64,000 bases of DNA from contig CAWFXC010000004.1 of the NCBI GenBank assembly GCA_963819735.1, forward strand, positions 372,001 through 436,000, written 5' to 3'. Made by a program: the position numbers and the translations under genes. This document shows positions 16,722-27,986 of this stretch, piece after piece. Origin of the DNA: CAWFXC01 sp963819735 (lineage in GTDB: Bacteria; Actinomycetota; Acidimicrobiia; IMCC26256; DASPTH01). Under the pieces are notes generated by a model, which worked only from the letters and a program-made list of their open reading frames with translations, was not told the origin of the DNA and made no database searches. The stretch's first letter is position 1. Each line of letters starts with the position of its first letter.

Positions 16722-17311
16722 GCGACTGCGCCCGATCGGTGCGTCGCACGGTGTGGTCCCGATTGCGGACGCCCGTTGCGCACCCGCCACGCCCGCACGA
16801 GCGAGACGACGCCCGCAACGAGAGCGAACCACCCGACAGCCCAAGTGATGGTGAGGATGCCGCCGCCGGGATCCGCGACCAACACGACCGCCAGCGTGAT
16901 CGACAGGGCGCCGCCCACTCCGATGAGCCAGTCTCGCGGTTCGCCGGCGCGGCTCCGGATCGCAAGGACGATCTCGATGACGCCCACCGCGAGCGCCCAC
17001 GCCGCGACCAGGTAGAGCAGCGCCAGCGCGGTGATACCCGGCCACGCGAACGCCACGACGGCGACGGTCATGCTCACGAAGGCGCGAAACAGCACGGTGC
17101 TGCGCTCCCTTCGCATTCCCGGCCCGGCGGCGATGAAGTCTCCGAGCTCGGCGAAGGCATCGACCAAGGCGTACAGGCCGAAGAGCGCGACGAAGACCCA
17201 CACCGTCAGGCCCGGCCACACGAGGGCCAGCACGCCGAAGAGCACTGCGGATACACCGCGGACAGCTGAGCTCCTCCAGCTCTCCGCTTCCATGAGCTCG
17301 AGGAGCTTCAT
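16718..17311 (-). CDS. HdeD/DUF308 family membrane protein
   Basis: 197 residues with six hydrophobic segments arranged as repeats, beginning WRSSAVRGVSAVLFGVLALVWPGLT. The second repeat contains RAFVSMTVAVVAFAWPGITALALLYLVAAWA. HdeD is associated with acid and stress resistance; its molecular function is unknown. Its start overlaps the clpB stop and its stop overlaps the thioredoxin start (4 bp each), so it belongs to the same transcript. HdeD and a thioredoxin also occur in the enterobacterial heat-resistance islands with Hsp20 and Clp proteins, a suggestive parallel. Confidence 0.88.
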   Translation of the reverse strand: MKLLELMEAESWRSSAVRGVSAVLFGVLALVWPGLTVWVFVALFGLYALVDAFAELGDFIAAGPGMRRERSTVLFRAFVSMTVAVVAFAWPGITALALLYLVAAWALAVGVIEIVLAIRSRAGEPRDWLIGVGGALSITLAVVLVADPGGGILTITWAVGWFALVAGVVSLVRAWRVRNGRPQSGPHRATHRSGAVA

Positions 17312-19944
17312 GCCGCCTCCTTCCCCGGCTCGTCCGGATTCAGGTACTCGACCTCGAACTCGCCGTGCCGCAGGTGCACGCGAATGGTGGCGCCGTCGAG
17401 CACCTCGTTTCCGAGCAGGGCCCGCCCGATGCGGGTCTCGACCTCGTGGGCGATGAAGCGCCGGAGCGGACGGGCGCCGAAGACCGGGTCGAAGCCCTCC
17501 TCGGCGATGAAGCGGCGAGCGGCCTCGGTGACGTCGAGCGTGATGCGCCGGGGCGCGAGCCGCGAGCGCAGATCGTCGAGCATGAGCTCGACGATGCGCT
17601 CGATCTCGGGCTCGGTCAGTGCCTTGAAGAGCACGATGTCATCGACGCGGTTGAGGAACTCGGGTCGCAGGTGCATCCGGAGCTCGGTCATCACCCCTTC
17701 CCGCGCGTCCGGCTTGATCTCGCCGTTCGCGGTGGCGCCCTCGAGCAGGTACTGGGAACCGAGGTTCGACGTCATGATGACCACGGTGTTGCGGAAATCG
17801 ACCGTGCGTCCCTGGGCATCGGTCATGCGGCCATCATCGAGGATCTGGAGCAGCGCATTGAACACGTCGGCATGCGCCTTCTCGAGCTCATCGAAGAGCA
17901 CGACCGAATAGGGCTTGCGCCGCACCGCCTCAGTGAGCTGACCACCTTCCTCAAAGCCCACATACCCGGGGGGTGCGCCGACCAGGCGGCTGACGGTATG
18001 ACGCTCCTGATACTCACTCATGTCGAGTCGGATCATGTTGTCCTCGGTATCGAACAACGCAGCCGCGAGGGCCTTGGCCAGCTCGGTCTTCCCGACCCCC
18101 GTCGGACCCAAGAAGATGAACGACCCGATGGGGCGCCGCGGATCCTTGATGCCCGAGCGCGCCCGGATGATCGCGTCGGCGACCAACTGGACCGCTTCGT
18201 CCTGCCCTATGACGCGCTCGTGCAGGATCTCGTCGAGACGCAGCAGCTTCTCGCGCTCACCTTCCATGAGGCGCGAGACGGGAATGCCGGTCCAGCGGGC
18301 GACGATCTCGGAGATCTCCTCCTCGGTCACCTCCTCCTGGAGCAGCGGGCGCTCCCCCTGCTTGTTGGCAAGCTGCGCCTCCTCCCCTTCGATCCTGCGT
18401 TCCAACTCCGGGATCTTCCCGTGCCTCAGCTCGGCCGCGCGGTTCAGGTCATAACTGCGCTCGGCCGCATCGGCCTCGGCGCGCACGCGCTCCAACTCCT
18501 CGCGGAGGGATTGGAGCCGGTGGATGGCCTGGCGCTCCGCCTCCCACCGGGCACGCATCGCGTCGGCCTCGGCGCGCGCGTCGGCCAGTTCGCTGCGCAG
18601 CTCCTCGAGGCGCTCCCGGCTGGCGGAGTCCTTCTCTTTCTCGAGTGCGTTCGCCTCGATCTCGAGCCGGATCACGCGCCGCGTGACCTCGTCGAGCTCA
18701 GCGGGCATCGATTCGATCTCGGTGCGGAGCATCGCGCACGATTCGTCGACGAGGTCGATCGCCTTGTCGGGGAGGTAGCGGTCCGTGATGTAGCGATGGC
18801 TCAACACCGCCGCGGCGACCAGCGCGCTGTCCTGGATCCGCACACCGTGGAAGACCTCGAAGCGCTCGCGCAGACCGCGCAGGATCGAGATGGTGTCCTC
18901 GACCGTCGGCTCTTCGACGAGGACCGGTTGGAAGCGCCGCTCGAGCGCGGCGTCCTTCTCGACGTGCTTCCGGTACTCGTCGAGCGTCGTCGCGCCGATC
19001 AGGTGCAGCTCACCGCGCGCCAGCATCGGCTTCAACATGTTGCCGGCGTCCATCGATCCCTCGGCGGCGCCAGCCCCGACGACCGTGTGGAGCTCGTCGA
19101 CGAAGAGCAGGATCCGGCCCTCGGCCGCCTTCACCTCGGCCAGCACGGCCTTGAGCCGTTCCTCGAACTCACCTCGGTATTTCGCGCCGGCGACCAGCGA
19201 CCCCATGTCGAGCGCGAAGATCGTCTTGTCCTTCAAACCCTCCGGGACGTCACCGCGGACGATCCGTTGCGCGAGGCCCTCGACGATGGCGGTCTTGCCG
19301 ACGCCCGGATCGCCGATCAGGACCGGGTTGTTCTTGGTCTTGCGGGAAAGGATCTGGATCACGCGCCGGATTTCCGAGTCGCGTCCGATGACCGGATCCA
19401 GCGCGCCCGTCCGCGCCCGATCGACGAGGTCGATGCCGTACTTCTCTAGCGCCTCGTAGGCGACTTCGGGGTTCGCCGAGGTCACCCGCTGGTTGCCCCG
19501 CAGCTCGGTGAGAACGGCGAGGAACTTGTCGCGGCTCACCCCGGCCGCGCCGAGGACACGCCCGGCCGCGGTCGACGAGCCCTCGTCGAGAAGCGCGAGA
19601 GCCAGGTGCTCGACGGACACGTATTCGTCCTTGAGTCGCTTCGCCTCCGCCTCGGCCGCGTCGAGCAACCGCGAGAGCCGCTGGGTCACGAACACCTGTC
19701 CCGGCGCTGCGCCGGGGCCGGTGACGCGAGGGCGACGGCCGAGCTCCGCCTCGAGGTCGCGCTGGACCGAGGTCGGATCCGCACCGGCGCGTTCGACCAG
19801 CCGGGGCACGAGGCCGTCGGGCTGGTCGAGCAGGGCCAGTAAGAGATGCTCGCCGTCGACCTCGGTGTGCCCGAAGCGCAGCGCCTTGGTCTGGGCGTCG
19901 TGCAGGGCCTCCTGGGACTTCTGCGTGAGCTTGTTCATGTCCAT
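17308..19944 (-). CDS. clpB: ATP-dependent disaggregase ClpB
   Basis: 878 residues, the usual ClpB length. Clp_N repeats at residues about 1-145 (MNKLTQKSQEALHDAQTKAL), the first AAA+ domain with Walker A GDPGVGKT near 205 and Walker B LLFVDELHT, the coiled-coil middle domain (about 410-520, Glu/Arg rich), and the second AAA+ domain with GPTGVGKTELAKAL near 605. The C-terminal D2 small domain contains DPVFGARPLRRFI. It rethreads aggregated proteins and hands them to DnaK. Located directly after dnaK-grpE-dnaJ-cbpM, with a 10-bp overlap with cbpM. Confidence 0.97.
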   Translation of the reverse strand: MDMNKLTQKSQEALHDAQTKALRFGHTEVDGEHLLLALLDQPDGLVPRLVERAGADPTSVQRDLEAELGRRPRVTGPGAAPGQVFVTQRLSRLLDAAEAEAKRLKDEYVSVEHLALALLDEGSSTAAGRVLGAAGVSRDKFLAVLTELRGNQRVTSANPEVAYEALEKYGIDLVDRARTGALDPVIGRDSEIRRVIQILSRKTKNNPVLIGDPGVGKTAIVEGLAQRIVRGDVPEGLKDKTIFALDMGSLVAGAKYRGEFEERLKAVLAEVKAAEGRILLFVDELHTVVGAGAAEGSMDAGNMLKPMLARGELHLIGATTLDEYRKHVEKDAALERRFQPVLVEEPTVEDTISILRGLRERFEVFHGVRIQDSALVAAAVLSHRYITDRYLPDKAIDLVDESCAMLRTEIESMPAELDEVTRRVIRLEIEANALEKEKDSASRERLEELRSELADARAEADAMRARWEAERQAIHRLQSLREELERVRAEADAAERSYDLNRAAELRHGKIPELERRIEGEEAQLANKQGERPLLQEEVTEEEISEIVARWTGIPVSRLMEGEREKLLRLDEILHERVIGQDEAVQLVADAIIRARSGIKDPRRPIGSFIFLGPTGVGKTELAKALAAALFDTEDNMIRLDMSEYQERHTVSRLVGAPPGYVGFEEGGQLTEAVRRKPYSVVLFDELEKAHADVFNALLQILDDGRMTDAQGRTVDFRNTVVIMTSNLGSQYLLEGATANGEIKPDAREGVMTELRMHLRPEFLNRVDDIVLFKALTEPEIERIVELMLDDLRSRLAPRRITLDVTEAARRFIAEEGFDPVFGARPLRRFIAHEVETRIGRALLGNEVLDGATIRVHLRHGEFEVEYLNPDEPGKEAA

Positions 19945-20270
19945 TCGCGCGTCGTTCCTCTCTCAGGACCGGGGCGGTGGCGCAGCACCGCCTCGAGATG
20001 GTCGATACGTTCGAGCAGATCGAGGACGAGTCCGAGGGACGCGTAGTTCAACGGCAATCCGCTGTGGAGGCGTTCAATGCGTTCGGCGCGCCGGAGTTGG
20101 CCGGGCGCGAATCGCAGCTGCCCGCGTGAGTCGACCGACGCTTCGAGCAAACCGAGGTTCACGAACCGGACCACCAGCTCGGGATGCAGACCGCTTGCGC
20201 GAGCGAACCCGTCGAGGCTCAGGCCCGCCGGGCGCGCCAGCGCGGTGAGTGCGCGCGTCGCCGTGGTCAT
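19935..20270 (-). CDS. cbpM: CbpM-like DnaJ/CbpA modulator
   Basis: 111 residues. The pattern FARASGLHPELVVRFVNLGLLEA, LRFAPGQLRRAERIERLHSGLPLNYASLGLVLDLLERID matches chaperone modulator CbpM/MerR-like proteins that bind the J domain of CbpA and inhibit it. An HspR-type MerR repressor is the main alternative, but the C-terminal hydrophobic tail of HspR is absent. Start ATG overlaps the dnaJ stop by 4 bp. Likely regulates the adjacent DnaJ. Confidence 0.75.
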   Translation of the reverse strand: MTTATRALTALARPAGLSLDGFARASGLHPELVVRFVNLGLLEASVDSRGQLRFAPGQLRRAERIERLHSGLPLNYASLGLVLDLLERIDHLEAVLRHRPGPERGTTREWT

Positions 20271-21232
20271 CGCCGCTTCCGGGGGTCGAAGTCGGAGGCC
20301 CGCGCGAGCTCCTCGAAGAGCTCGCGCTCTGGGTCCTGCAGCTTCCGCGGCACCATGATCTTCACCTCCGCGTAGAGGTCCCCGGGCTTGCCCTTGGGGT
20401 TGGGCAGGCCCTTGCCGCGCAGCCGCAGTCGTCGCCCCGACGACGAACCCGCGGGCACCGTCACCTTCGCCTCACCGCCGGGCGTCTCGACCGGGACCGG
20501 TGCACCGAGCGCACCCTCCCATGGCGTGATCGGAAGGTCGACGGTGACATCGCGACCGTCGAGGCGGAAGCGCGGATGGGGCGCGATGTTCACGACGAGG
20601 TAGAGGTCACCGGCGCCGGCCTCGCCTCGGGCACCCTGGCCGGCGAGGCGGATCCGCTGCCCCGGCGTCACCCCGGGCGGGATGTTGACGTCGTAGCGAC
20701 GGGGTCCGTCAGGTCCGGGCAGCGTGATGCGACGGTGTCCCCCACCGTACGCGTCCTCGAGCGAGAGCTCGATCTCCACTTCCTGATCGGCGCCACGCAC
20801 CGGACCTCGCGGGCGCCGACCGAAGATCCCGCCGAACAGATCATCGAAGTCGATGTCCCCACCGATGATGTCGTCGCCCGAGACCGTCGTCCAGCCCTCG
20901 AAGCCGGCCGGTCCGGCCGTGCCCGACCGGCGCGCGCGCCCGGCCCCTCGCGGGCCGCCGCCCTGCGCAGCGGCCCACAGATCGGGATCGACGTCGTCGG
21001 GCACCTGGCGGAATTGTGGGCCGAAGCGGTCGTACTTGGCCCGCGTCTCCGGGTCCGAGAGCACGTCATAGGCCTCGGAGATGTCCTTGAAGCGCTCCTC
21101 CGCGCCCGGGTCCTTGTTCACGTCGGGGTGGAACCGGCGCGCCAGCTTGCGGTACGCGCGCTGGATCTCGTCCGGGGTTGCGTTCCGTGACACGCCGAGG
21201 TCCTCGTAGAAGTCGCGGGTGGTGGTGGCCAC
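20267..21232 (-). CDS. DnaJ/CbpA-type co-chaperone without zinc finger
   Basis: 321 residues. J domain at 5-70 with the HPD motif (RFHPDVNKDPGAEERFKDI), a Gly/Phe/Arg linker, then two DnaJ C-terminal substrate-binding barrels (DVNIPPGVTPGQRIRLAGQG and VPAGSSSGRRLRLRGKGLP). The CxxCxGxG zinc-finger repeats of true DnaJ are missing, so it is a type II (CbpA) J protein. It stimulates DnaK ATPase and delivers substrates. Begins at GTG 21232, overlapping the grpE stop by one base. Confidence 0.92.
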   Translation of the reverse strand: MATTTRDFYEDLGVSRNATPDEIQRAYRKLARRFHPDVNKDPGAEERFKDISEAYDVLSDPETRAKYDRFGPQFRQVPDDVDPDLWAAAQGGGPRGAGRARRSGTAGPAGFEGWTTVSGDDIIGGDIDFDDLFGGIFGRRPRGPVRGADQEVEIELSLEDAYGGGHRRITLPGPDGPRRYDVNIPPGVTPGQRIRLAGQGARGEAGAGDLYLVVNIAPHPRFRLDGRDVTVDLPITPWEGALGAPVPVETPGGEAKVTVPAGSSSGRRLRLRGKGLPNPKGKPGDLYAEVKIMVPRKLQDPERELFEELARASDFDPRKRR

Positions 21233-21876
21233 TACTGCCGCCCCGTCGACACCACCACCGAGGCCGGCCGGAGTTGGCGGCTTCCCTCGCCGTAGCCCGG
21301 GCGAACGACGTTCACGACGGTGCCCGGCTCGGTGCCGTCGACGTGGACCGCGCTGACCGCTTCGTGCTTCGTGGGATCGAACGGCTCCCCGACCTGATCG
21401 ATGCGCGGGAAGCCGAGCCGGCGGAGCACCTCGATCGCTTCGGCGAGAACGTGGTTCACGCCCTCGACGATGGCGCTCGGTTTCGCATCGGCATGGCCGA
21501 GCGCCAGCTCGAGGTGGTCGACGAGGGGGAGGAATTGCTTCGCTACGTTGGCGCGTTCGTCGGCTCGCGCCTGCTCGAGGTCGCGGGTGTGGCGCTTGTG
21601 CGAGTTGTCGAGGTCGGCCATCGCGCGCCGGGCTTGGTCCTCGAAGTTCTTGGCGAGGTGTTCGAGCTCGGCGGCTCGGTCGCCGTTTGCCTCACCGTGA
21701 CCGTGTTCGTCGCCCTCGCGCAGAGGGGGCCGCCCCTCCGTAGCAGTGCCGGGAGGGGGAGCCCCGGCACGCGGCCTTTGGGATGGGGCGGCACCCCTTG
21801 CGTCTTGAAGCGGCTGCGCTCCGCCCCCCGATCCTTCGCCAGGGGGGGCCGCTGGATCCGCACGCCGATCGGTCAC
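21232..21876 (-). CDS. grpE: GrpE nucleotide-exchange factor
   Basis: 214 residues from GTG 21876, four bases after the dnaK stop; longer frames run into dnaK. A disordered Pro/Gly/Arg-rich N-terminal 65 residues precedes a long coiled coil (about 75-130; KNFEDQARRAMADLDNSHKRH) and a C-terminal beta domain with the GEPFDPTKHEAVSAVHVDGTEP signature. Releases ADP from DnaK. Confidence 0.92.
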   Translation of the reverse strand: MTDRRADPAAPPGEGSGGGAQPLQDARGAAPSQRPRAGAPPPGTATEGRPPLREGDEHGHGEANGDRAAELEHLAKNFEDQARRAMADLDNSHKRHTRDLEQARADERANVAKQFLPLVDHLELALGHADAKPSAIVEGVNHVLAEAIEVLRRLGFPRIDQVGEPFDPTKHEAVSAVHVDGTEPGTVVNVVRPGYGEGSRQLRPASVVVSTGRQ

Positions 21877-21880
21877 GGTC

Positions 21881-23773
<1,893 letters not shown>

Positions 23774-23808
23774 CGTCCGCTCCTCTGAGTCGTCGGTCGT
23801 AGATCACT

Positions 23809-24405
23809 TCACTCGTGGGTCATTCGGTACGTGTCCGCGAGCGCGGCATCGAGCCGCTCGAGCCCCCGCATGAGCGCGAGACAGGCGCGCAGCTGACTGA
23901 ATGCGAGCGCGTGCGTGATCTCGAGCTGTGTCATGTGCGGCTCGACACGGGATCGCATCACCTGCTCCTCCCAGTCCTCCAGGCACTCGAGGAGCGCACC
24001 GGCGATCGCCGCGCGTTCGACCTCGAGGCGAGGTTGGTCGCCGACCGACTCGGTGAGGAACCAGCTGTCGGTCACCCGGGGAGCGGTCGGGCGACGCCAA
24101 CGGAGGGCGGCCGGATGCACCGGCTCCACCAGGTCGGGACGCGAAGCGACGCCTGCCGCCACCTCGTAGATGCTGGGCCGGCGCCCGAACAGCTGCTGGA
24201 ACTCGTCCGTGGCGCGCTCCACGGGCAGGAAGAGGTTGCCGAGCGGCTGGTGGGGGCCACGAGGTTCCGGTGCTGCTTGCGCCTGGTGACGCGCTCCGTT
24301 GAGGACGGCCTCGGCCGCGGCCCGGGCGAGGTCCGGAGTCCGAACGAGATCCGGGCTCGGGCGCGAGATCCCGAGCAGCGTGGCCGGGTGGTCCGGTGTG
24401 TTCAT
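23809..24405 (-). CDS. Sigma-70-like protein with regions 3 and 4 but no region 2
   Basis: 198 residues, weakly conserved. FLPVERATDEFQQLFGRRPSIYEVAAGVASRPDLV resembles sigma region 3 of SigB/SigF factors. MTQLEITHALAFSQLRACLALMRGLERLDAAL resembles region 4.2, but the recognition helix is degenerate. The -10-binding region 2 is absent, so it is unlikely to initiate transcription. It could be an anti-sigma decoy, a DNA-binding regulator or a decaying sigma factor. It lies immediately before dnaK, so a role in the heat-shock operon is plausible but unproven. Confidence 0.5.
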   Translation of the reverse strand: MNTPDHPATLLGISRPSPDLVRTPDLARAAAEAVLNGARHQAQAAPEPRGPHQPLGNLFLPVERATDEFQQLFGRRPSIYEVAAGVASRPDLVEPVHPAALRWRRPTAPRVTDSWFLTESVGDQPRLEVERAAIAGALLECLEDWEEQVMRSRVEPHMTQLEITHALAFSQLRACLALMRGLERLDAALADTYRMTHE

Positions 24406-24463
24406 GCGAACTCCCTCGCGATCGAGCGCCGTAGGTGGGCAGCGTCGCGCCCGGGCGCTTCGC

Positions 24464-25882
24464 TCACATCACGCGATCACGTGGGTCGGCGGAGCGCCTG
24501 TACGCGAGACTCGCCAGCTCCACCCGTGACGTGATCGCCAACTTGCGGAAGATGTGGCGAAGGTGGAAGTCGACCGTGTGATGCGACACGAAGAGCCGCC
24601 TGCCGGTCTCGCGGTTGGTGAGACCTTCAGCCACCAATCCGGCGACACGACGCTCGGTATCGGTGAGGCTGTCCCATCCTTCGATCGGCCGCTGCAGTCG
24701 CCGTCCGTGCTGACGGCGGATGCCGGTGTCGCGCAAGCGGGCACGAAGGCGTGCAGCGTCACGAACGGCGCCCGCGCGCTCGTACTCGTCGAGTGCTCGA
24801 TCCAGGAAGCCACGTGCCGCACCGGCGGCTCGGCGGGCGAGGAGCATCGCTCCCGCGTCCTCGGCCGCACTCGCCCGTGCCCACGTGTGCGGATGACGGC
24901 TCACCGCGAATTCCAGCAGGGCGAGGTCGCCCACGAGGACGCCACGGGCGTGGGCCGCCGCAGCCGCAAGCGATCCGACATCGGGGCTCGCGGCTGCCAG
25001 GCGCGCGGCGCGGGCGGCGACCGTGCCGGCGCGCGTCCTGTCGCCCTCGTTGAGCGCAAGACGGACGAGGCCGCTCGCCGCGGAGGGCACCTCGAGCAGG
25101 AGGTGCTGGTGGGCGTCGAGGTCGTCGTAGATCACACGGAGCGCGTCGAACGCCGCGCGGGCGCCGTCGCGGGCGTCGATGACTCGGCCGTGCACCCAGG
25201 CGTAGGTGGCCCAGCCGACGCCCGCTCGCGGGGGCGGTGGCGCGTCCCGGTACTGCGCCACCGCCGCCGCGGCACCAGCGAGGTCGTCGCGGTCCAACGC
25301 TGCGCCCGCAAGCGTCAACCACGCGATCGGGATGAAGCCGCACGCATCACCTGGTGCGCGGAGTTCGATGGCGGCGCGGGCGCTGGCGACCGCGTCATCG
25401 ACGTGTCCGCCCGAGAGCAGCAGGCGAGACCGAAAGGTGGTGGGCACCGAACGCCAGCGGCGGTCCGGTTCCTCGGCGAGCAGGAACTCGCACGCGTCGA
25501 GCAGGCGGTCGGCCTCGTCGAGCCGGCCCACGCCGGTGAACATCGCCGCCAGCGCGAGCCTCGGGAAGGCAGGTCCCGCGCCGCACGAAGTGCGGTCCGC
25601 TAGCGCCACGGCTCGCTCGAGGAGCGTCGACGCTTGGTCCGCGCGGCCTTGGTGCCAAGCGATGAGCGCCGCCGCAGTCAAGCCGGCCGAGCCGGTGACC
25701 GGCATCGTGCCGAGGTGCACGAGACGCGCGGCGTCGGCGACGGCATCGAGCTCGTCGGGCGTCTGCACGTCCAGCCGCGTGAACAGGTCGGCCACGCCGC
25801 CAGCGTGCGCTGTCGGCGATCCGAGGACTACGGCTCGCCGGGACCAAATCGAGAGCCGGTAGCTGCGGAGCGGCGATGGCAT
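24464..25882 (-). CDS. LuxR-type regulator with TPR-like sensor region
   Basis: 472 residues. The first 390 are alanine-rich helical repeats of the MalT/LAL type (SAGLTAAALIAWHQGRADQASTLLERAVALAD), and the end is a GerE HTH: LTDTERRVAGLVAEGLTNRETGRRLFVSHHTVDFHLRHIFRKLAI. The MalT ATPase domain is missing, so it looks like the C-terminal part of a LAL regulator. The start is uncertain because the 5' end overlaps the divergent PucR-type gene region. It lies 58 bp before the sigma-like gene on the same strand and may head the chaperone operon. Confidence 0.75.
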   Translation of the reverse strand: MPSPLRSYRLSIWSRRAVVLGSPTAHAGGVADLFTRLDVQTPDELDAVADAARLVHLGTMPVTGSAGLTAAALIAWHQGRADQASTLLERAVALADRTSCGAGPAFPRLALAAMFTGVGRLDEADRLLDACEFLLAEEPDRRWRSVPTTFRSRLLLSGGHVDDAVASARAAIELRAPGDACGFIPIAWLTLAGAALDRDDLAGAAAAVAQYRDAPPPPRAGVGWATYAWVHGRVIDARDGARAAFDALRVIYDDLDAHQHLLLEVPSAASGLVRLALNEGDRTRAGTVAARAARLAAASPDVGSLAAAAAHARGVLVGDLALLEFAVSRHPHTWARASAAEDAGAMLLARRAAGAARGFLDRALDEYERAGAVRDAARLRARLRDTGIRRQHGRRLQRPIEGWDSLTDTERRVAGLVAEGLTNRETGRRLFVSHHTVDFHLRHIFRKLAITSRVELASLAYRRSADPRDRVM

Positions 25883-26175
25883 CCTCCGAAGTGGTCTCAG
25901 GCCGACCGCGGCGGACCGTCACCTTGGTCCTCGGGGGACCACGGAGGTTGCCCACCGCGCCGTATGCCGAAGCGCGGCGGTTCGGGGAGCACTCACCGAG
26001 GAAGCACCGGGAGACCCACCTTGTCGGTTTTTGCCCGATCCCGTCTTCGCCGCGTCGACCTGGCCCGCCGACCAGCTCCGTCGGCGCCGATTCGGTGCCG
26101 ACGAGGGCAAGGGACGCGTGGCCCTCCGCGGGTCTCTCCGCCCGGCTCTTTGTCGAACCGCTTGCGGGCCCTTCC

Positions 26176-27861
26176 GTGACCGCGTCGGATCCAGATCCTG
26201 GCGTTCCCGAACAGGTGGAGCGTCTGCAGAGCCTGCTCGTCCTGGCGATGCGGATGATGGAGCGCAGCGACGAATCCGAGATCCTCCACCTCGCGACGTC
26301 GGCGGCGGCGTCGGCGTGCGCGTGCCGCATCGAAGGAGCATTCCTCTGGGACGGCGGCTGGCACGAGATGAGTGGCAGGTGCAGTGCTCGTCAGGTGCGG
26401 AACGACGTCGAAGCCCAGTTCGCCGTGCTGACGGAGGCCGGCGGCGCAATCACGATCCAAGGCGAAACATGGGGCTGGGCGTTCCCGCTGCGCACGGTCG
26501 AGGGTCACTTCGGCTTCATGGTCGTTGCCGCCGACGTCGAGCTGGCCGAAGGCGAGCAGTTCCTCCTCCGCGTGCTCGCACAGGAGACCGGGATCGCGAT
26601 CGCGAACGCGCGGAGCAACGCACGCGAACGCGCGAACGCCGCTCAGCTCCGAATCGCCAACGCCGCGCTGGTCGAGTCGGTGGGCTCCCTCGAGCGGGCG
26701 ACTGCCATCCACGACCGCCTGGCACGCGCCGCGTTCGAAGGTACCGGGCAACAGGGCATCGCAGAGGCGCTGTACGAGGTCACCGGTTTCCCCGTGGCGG
26801 TCGAGGATGCGTACGGCAACCTCCGTGCCTGGGCTGGACCGAACCGGCCGGACACCTACCCGAAGGTTCCACTCGAGAGCCGTTCCGAGCTGTTGCGGCT
26901 CGCCGAGCGCGAGGGCCAGCCATTGCGCGAGGACCATCACTTGCTGGCAACTGCCGGCGCCGGCGACGCTCGTGGCGTGCTCGTGCTCTGCGACGACGGG
27001 GCGGCCGAACCCCAGGACCACGTCGCGCTCGAGTACGGCACGACGGTGCTGGCGATGGAGCTCGCGCGCGTGCAGGGCACCGCCGAGAACGATGTGCGTC
27101 TCCGACGCGACCTGTTCGACGAGCTCCTCACCGGCGGGAACGACGAACGGGCGCTCGACCGAGGGCAGGCACTCGGCTACGACCTCCAACGCGCACACCG
27201 CGTGCTCGTGGTGTCGTACGACCAGGGCCTTCCCGAAGACGAGGCGCTGTTCCATGCCGTGCGCCGTGCGGCACGCGACACCGACACCGGCACCCTGGTC
27301 GCCACACGCGCATCGATGATCGTGGTCCTCGCGGTCGCCGAGCACCGCACCGCGGACGACTGGGAGCGGTTCGGTACTGCGGTGCAGCGTGAGATCGGCA
27401 GTGCCAGCTGCCGGGTCGGCGGGGTCGGCGACATCTGCACCCGGGTCGACGAGTTTCCTCGTTCCTTCCGCCAGGCGCAGCTCGCCGTGCGCATCCAGGA
27501 CGCCGCCGGCGCCGCGCAGCGGACGACGGTCTTCGAAGACCTGGGCGTCTACCGGCTGTTCGGGGACCTCACCAGCTTCGAGCTGCTCGAGGAGTTCGTG
27601 CAGCAATGGTTGGGGACCCTCCTGGAGTACGACGCGCACAGGAGTTCCGAACTCGTGTTCACCCTTGATCGGTATCTCGCGGCGGGTGGGAACTACGCCG
27701 ACTCTGCCGTCGCGGTGGGGGCGCACCGCAGCACGTTGAAGTACCGGCTCCACCGTATCCGCGAGATCTCGCACCACGACTTGAGCGATCCCGACACGCT
27801 CTTCAATCTTCAGCTCGCCACCCGCGCATGGTCGATGTTGTGTGCGCTGCGCAGCGTCTGA
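26176..27861 (+). CDS. PucR/CdaR-type regulator with GAF domain
   Basis: About 561 residues from GTG 26176; the open frame extends to 25876 but would overlap the divergent LuxR gene. Residues about 20-160 form a GAF-like sensor (AGGAITIQGETWGWAFPL, LRVLAQETGIAIANARS). The centre is a GGDEF-like CdaR domain (HRVLVVSYDQGLPEDEALFHAVRRAA), and the C-terminal PucR HTH is YLAAGGNYADSAVAVGAHRSTLKYRLHRIREI. Such regulators control catabolic or stress genes. The next gene on its strand is yceI-like. Confidence 0.82.
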   Translation: MTASDPDPGVPEQVERLQSLLVLAMRMMERSDESEILHLATSAAASACACRIEGAFLWDGGWHEMSGRCSARQVRNDVEAQFAVLTEAGGAITIQGETWGWAFPLRTVEGHFGFMVVAADVELAEGEQFLLRVLAQETGIAIANARSNARERANAAQLRIANAALVESVGSLERATAIHDRLARAAFEGTGQQGIAEALYEVTGFPVAVEDAYGNLRAWAGPNRPDTYPKVPLESRSELLRLAEREGQPLREDHHLLATAGAGDARGVLVLCDDGAAEPQDHVALEYGTTVLAMELARVQGTAENDVRLRRDLFDELLTGGNDERALDRGQALGYDLQRAHRVLVVSYDQGLPEDEALFHAVRRAARDTDTGTLVATRASMIVVLAVAEHRTADDWERFGTAVQREIGSASCRVGGVGDICTRVDEFPRSFRQAQLAVRIQDAAGAAQRTTVFEDLGVYRLFGDLTSFELLEEFVQQWLGTLLEYDAHRSSELVFTLDRYLAAGGNYADSAVAVGAHRSTLKYRLHRIREISHHDLSDPDTLFNLQLATRAWSMLCALRSV

Positions 27862-27986
27862 CCGGGCACCGCCCGAGCGCGCGGAACCACGCGAGTCAGG
27901 GGTACGCAGATGCTCCGCGTGCGCGACCGTGGAGTGGACGGCCGCCACGAGGCGGTGCCAGTAGGTCGCGAGCGAAGGAGCCGGCG

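Noticed and set aside
17365..19449. Long open frame antisense to clpB (about 694 codons)
   Set aside because: High-GC shadow of a well-identified gene; its product is low-complexity and matches no family.
25993..27948. Frame antisense to the PucR-type regulator
   Set aside because: Shadow; the sense frame has GAF and PucR motifs.
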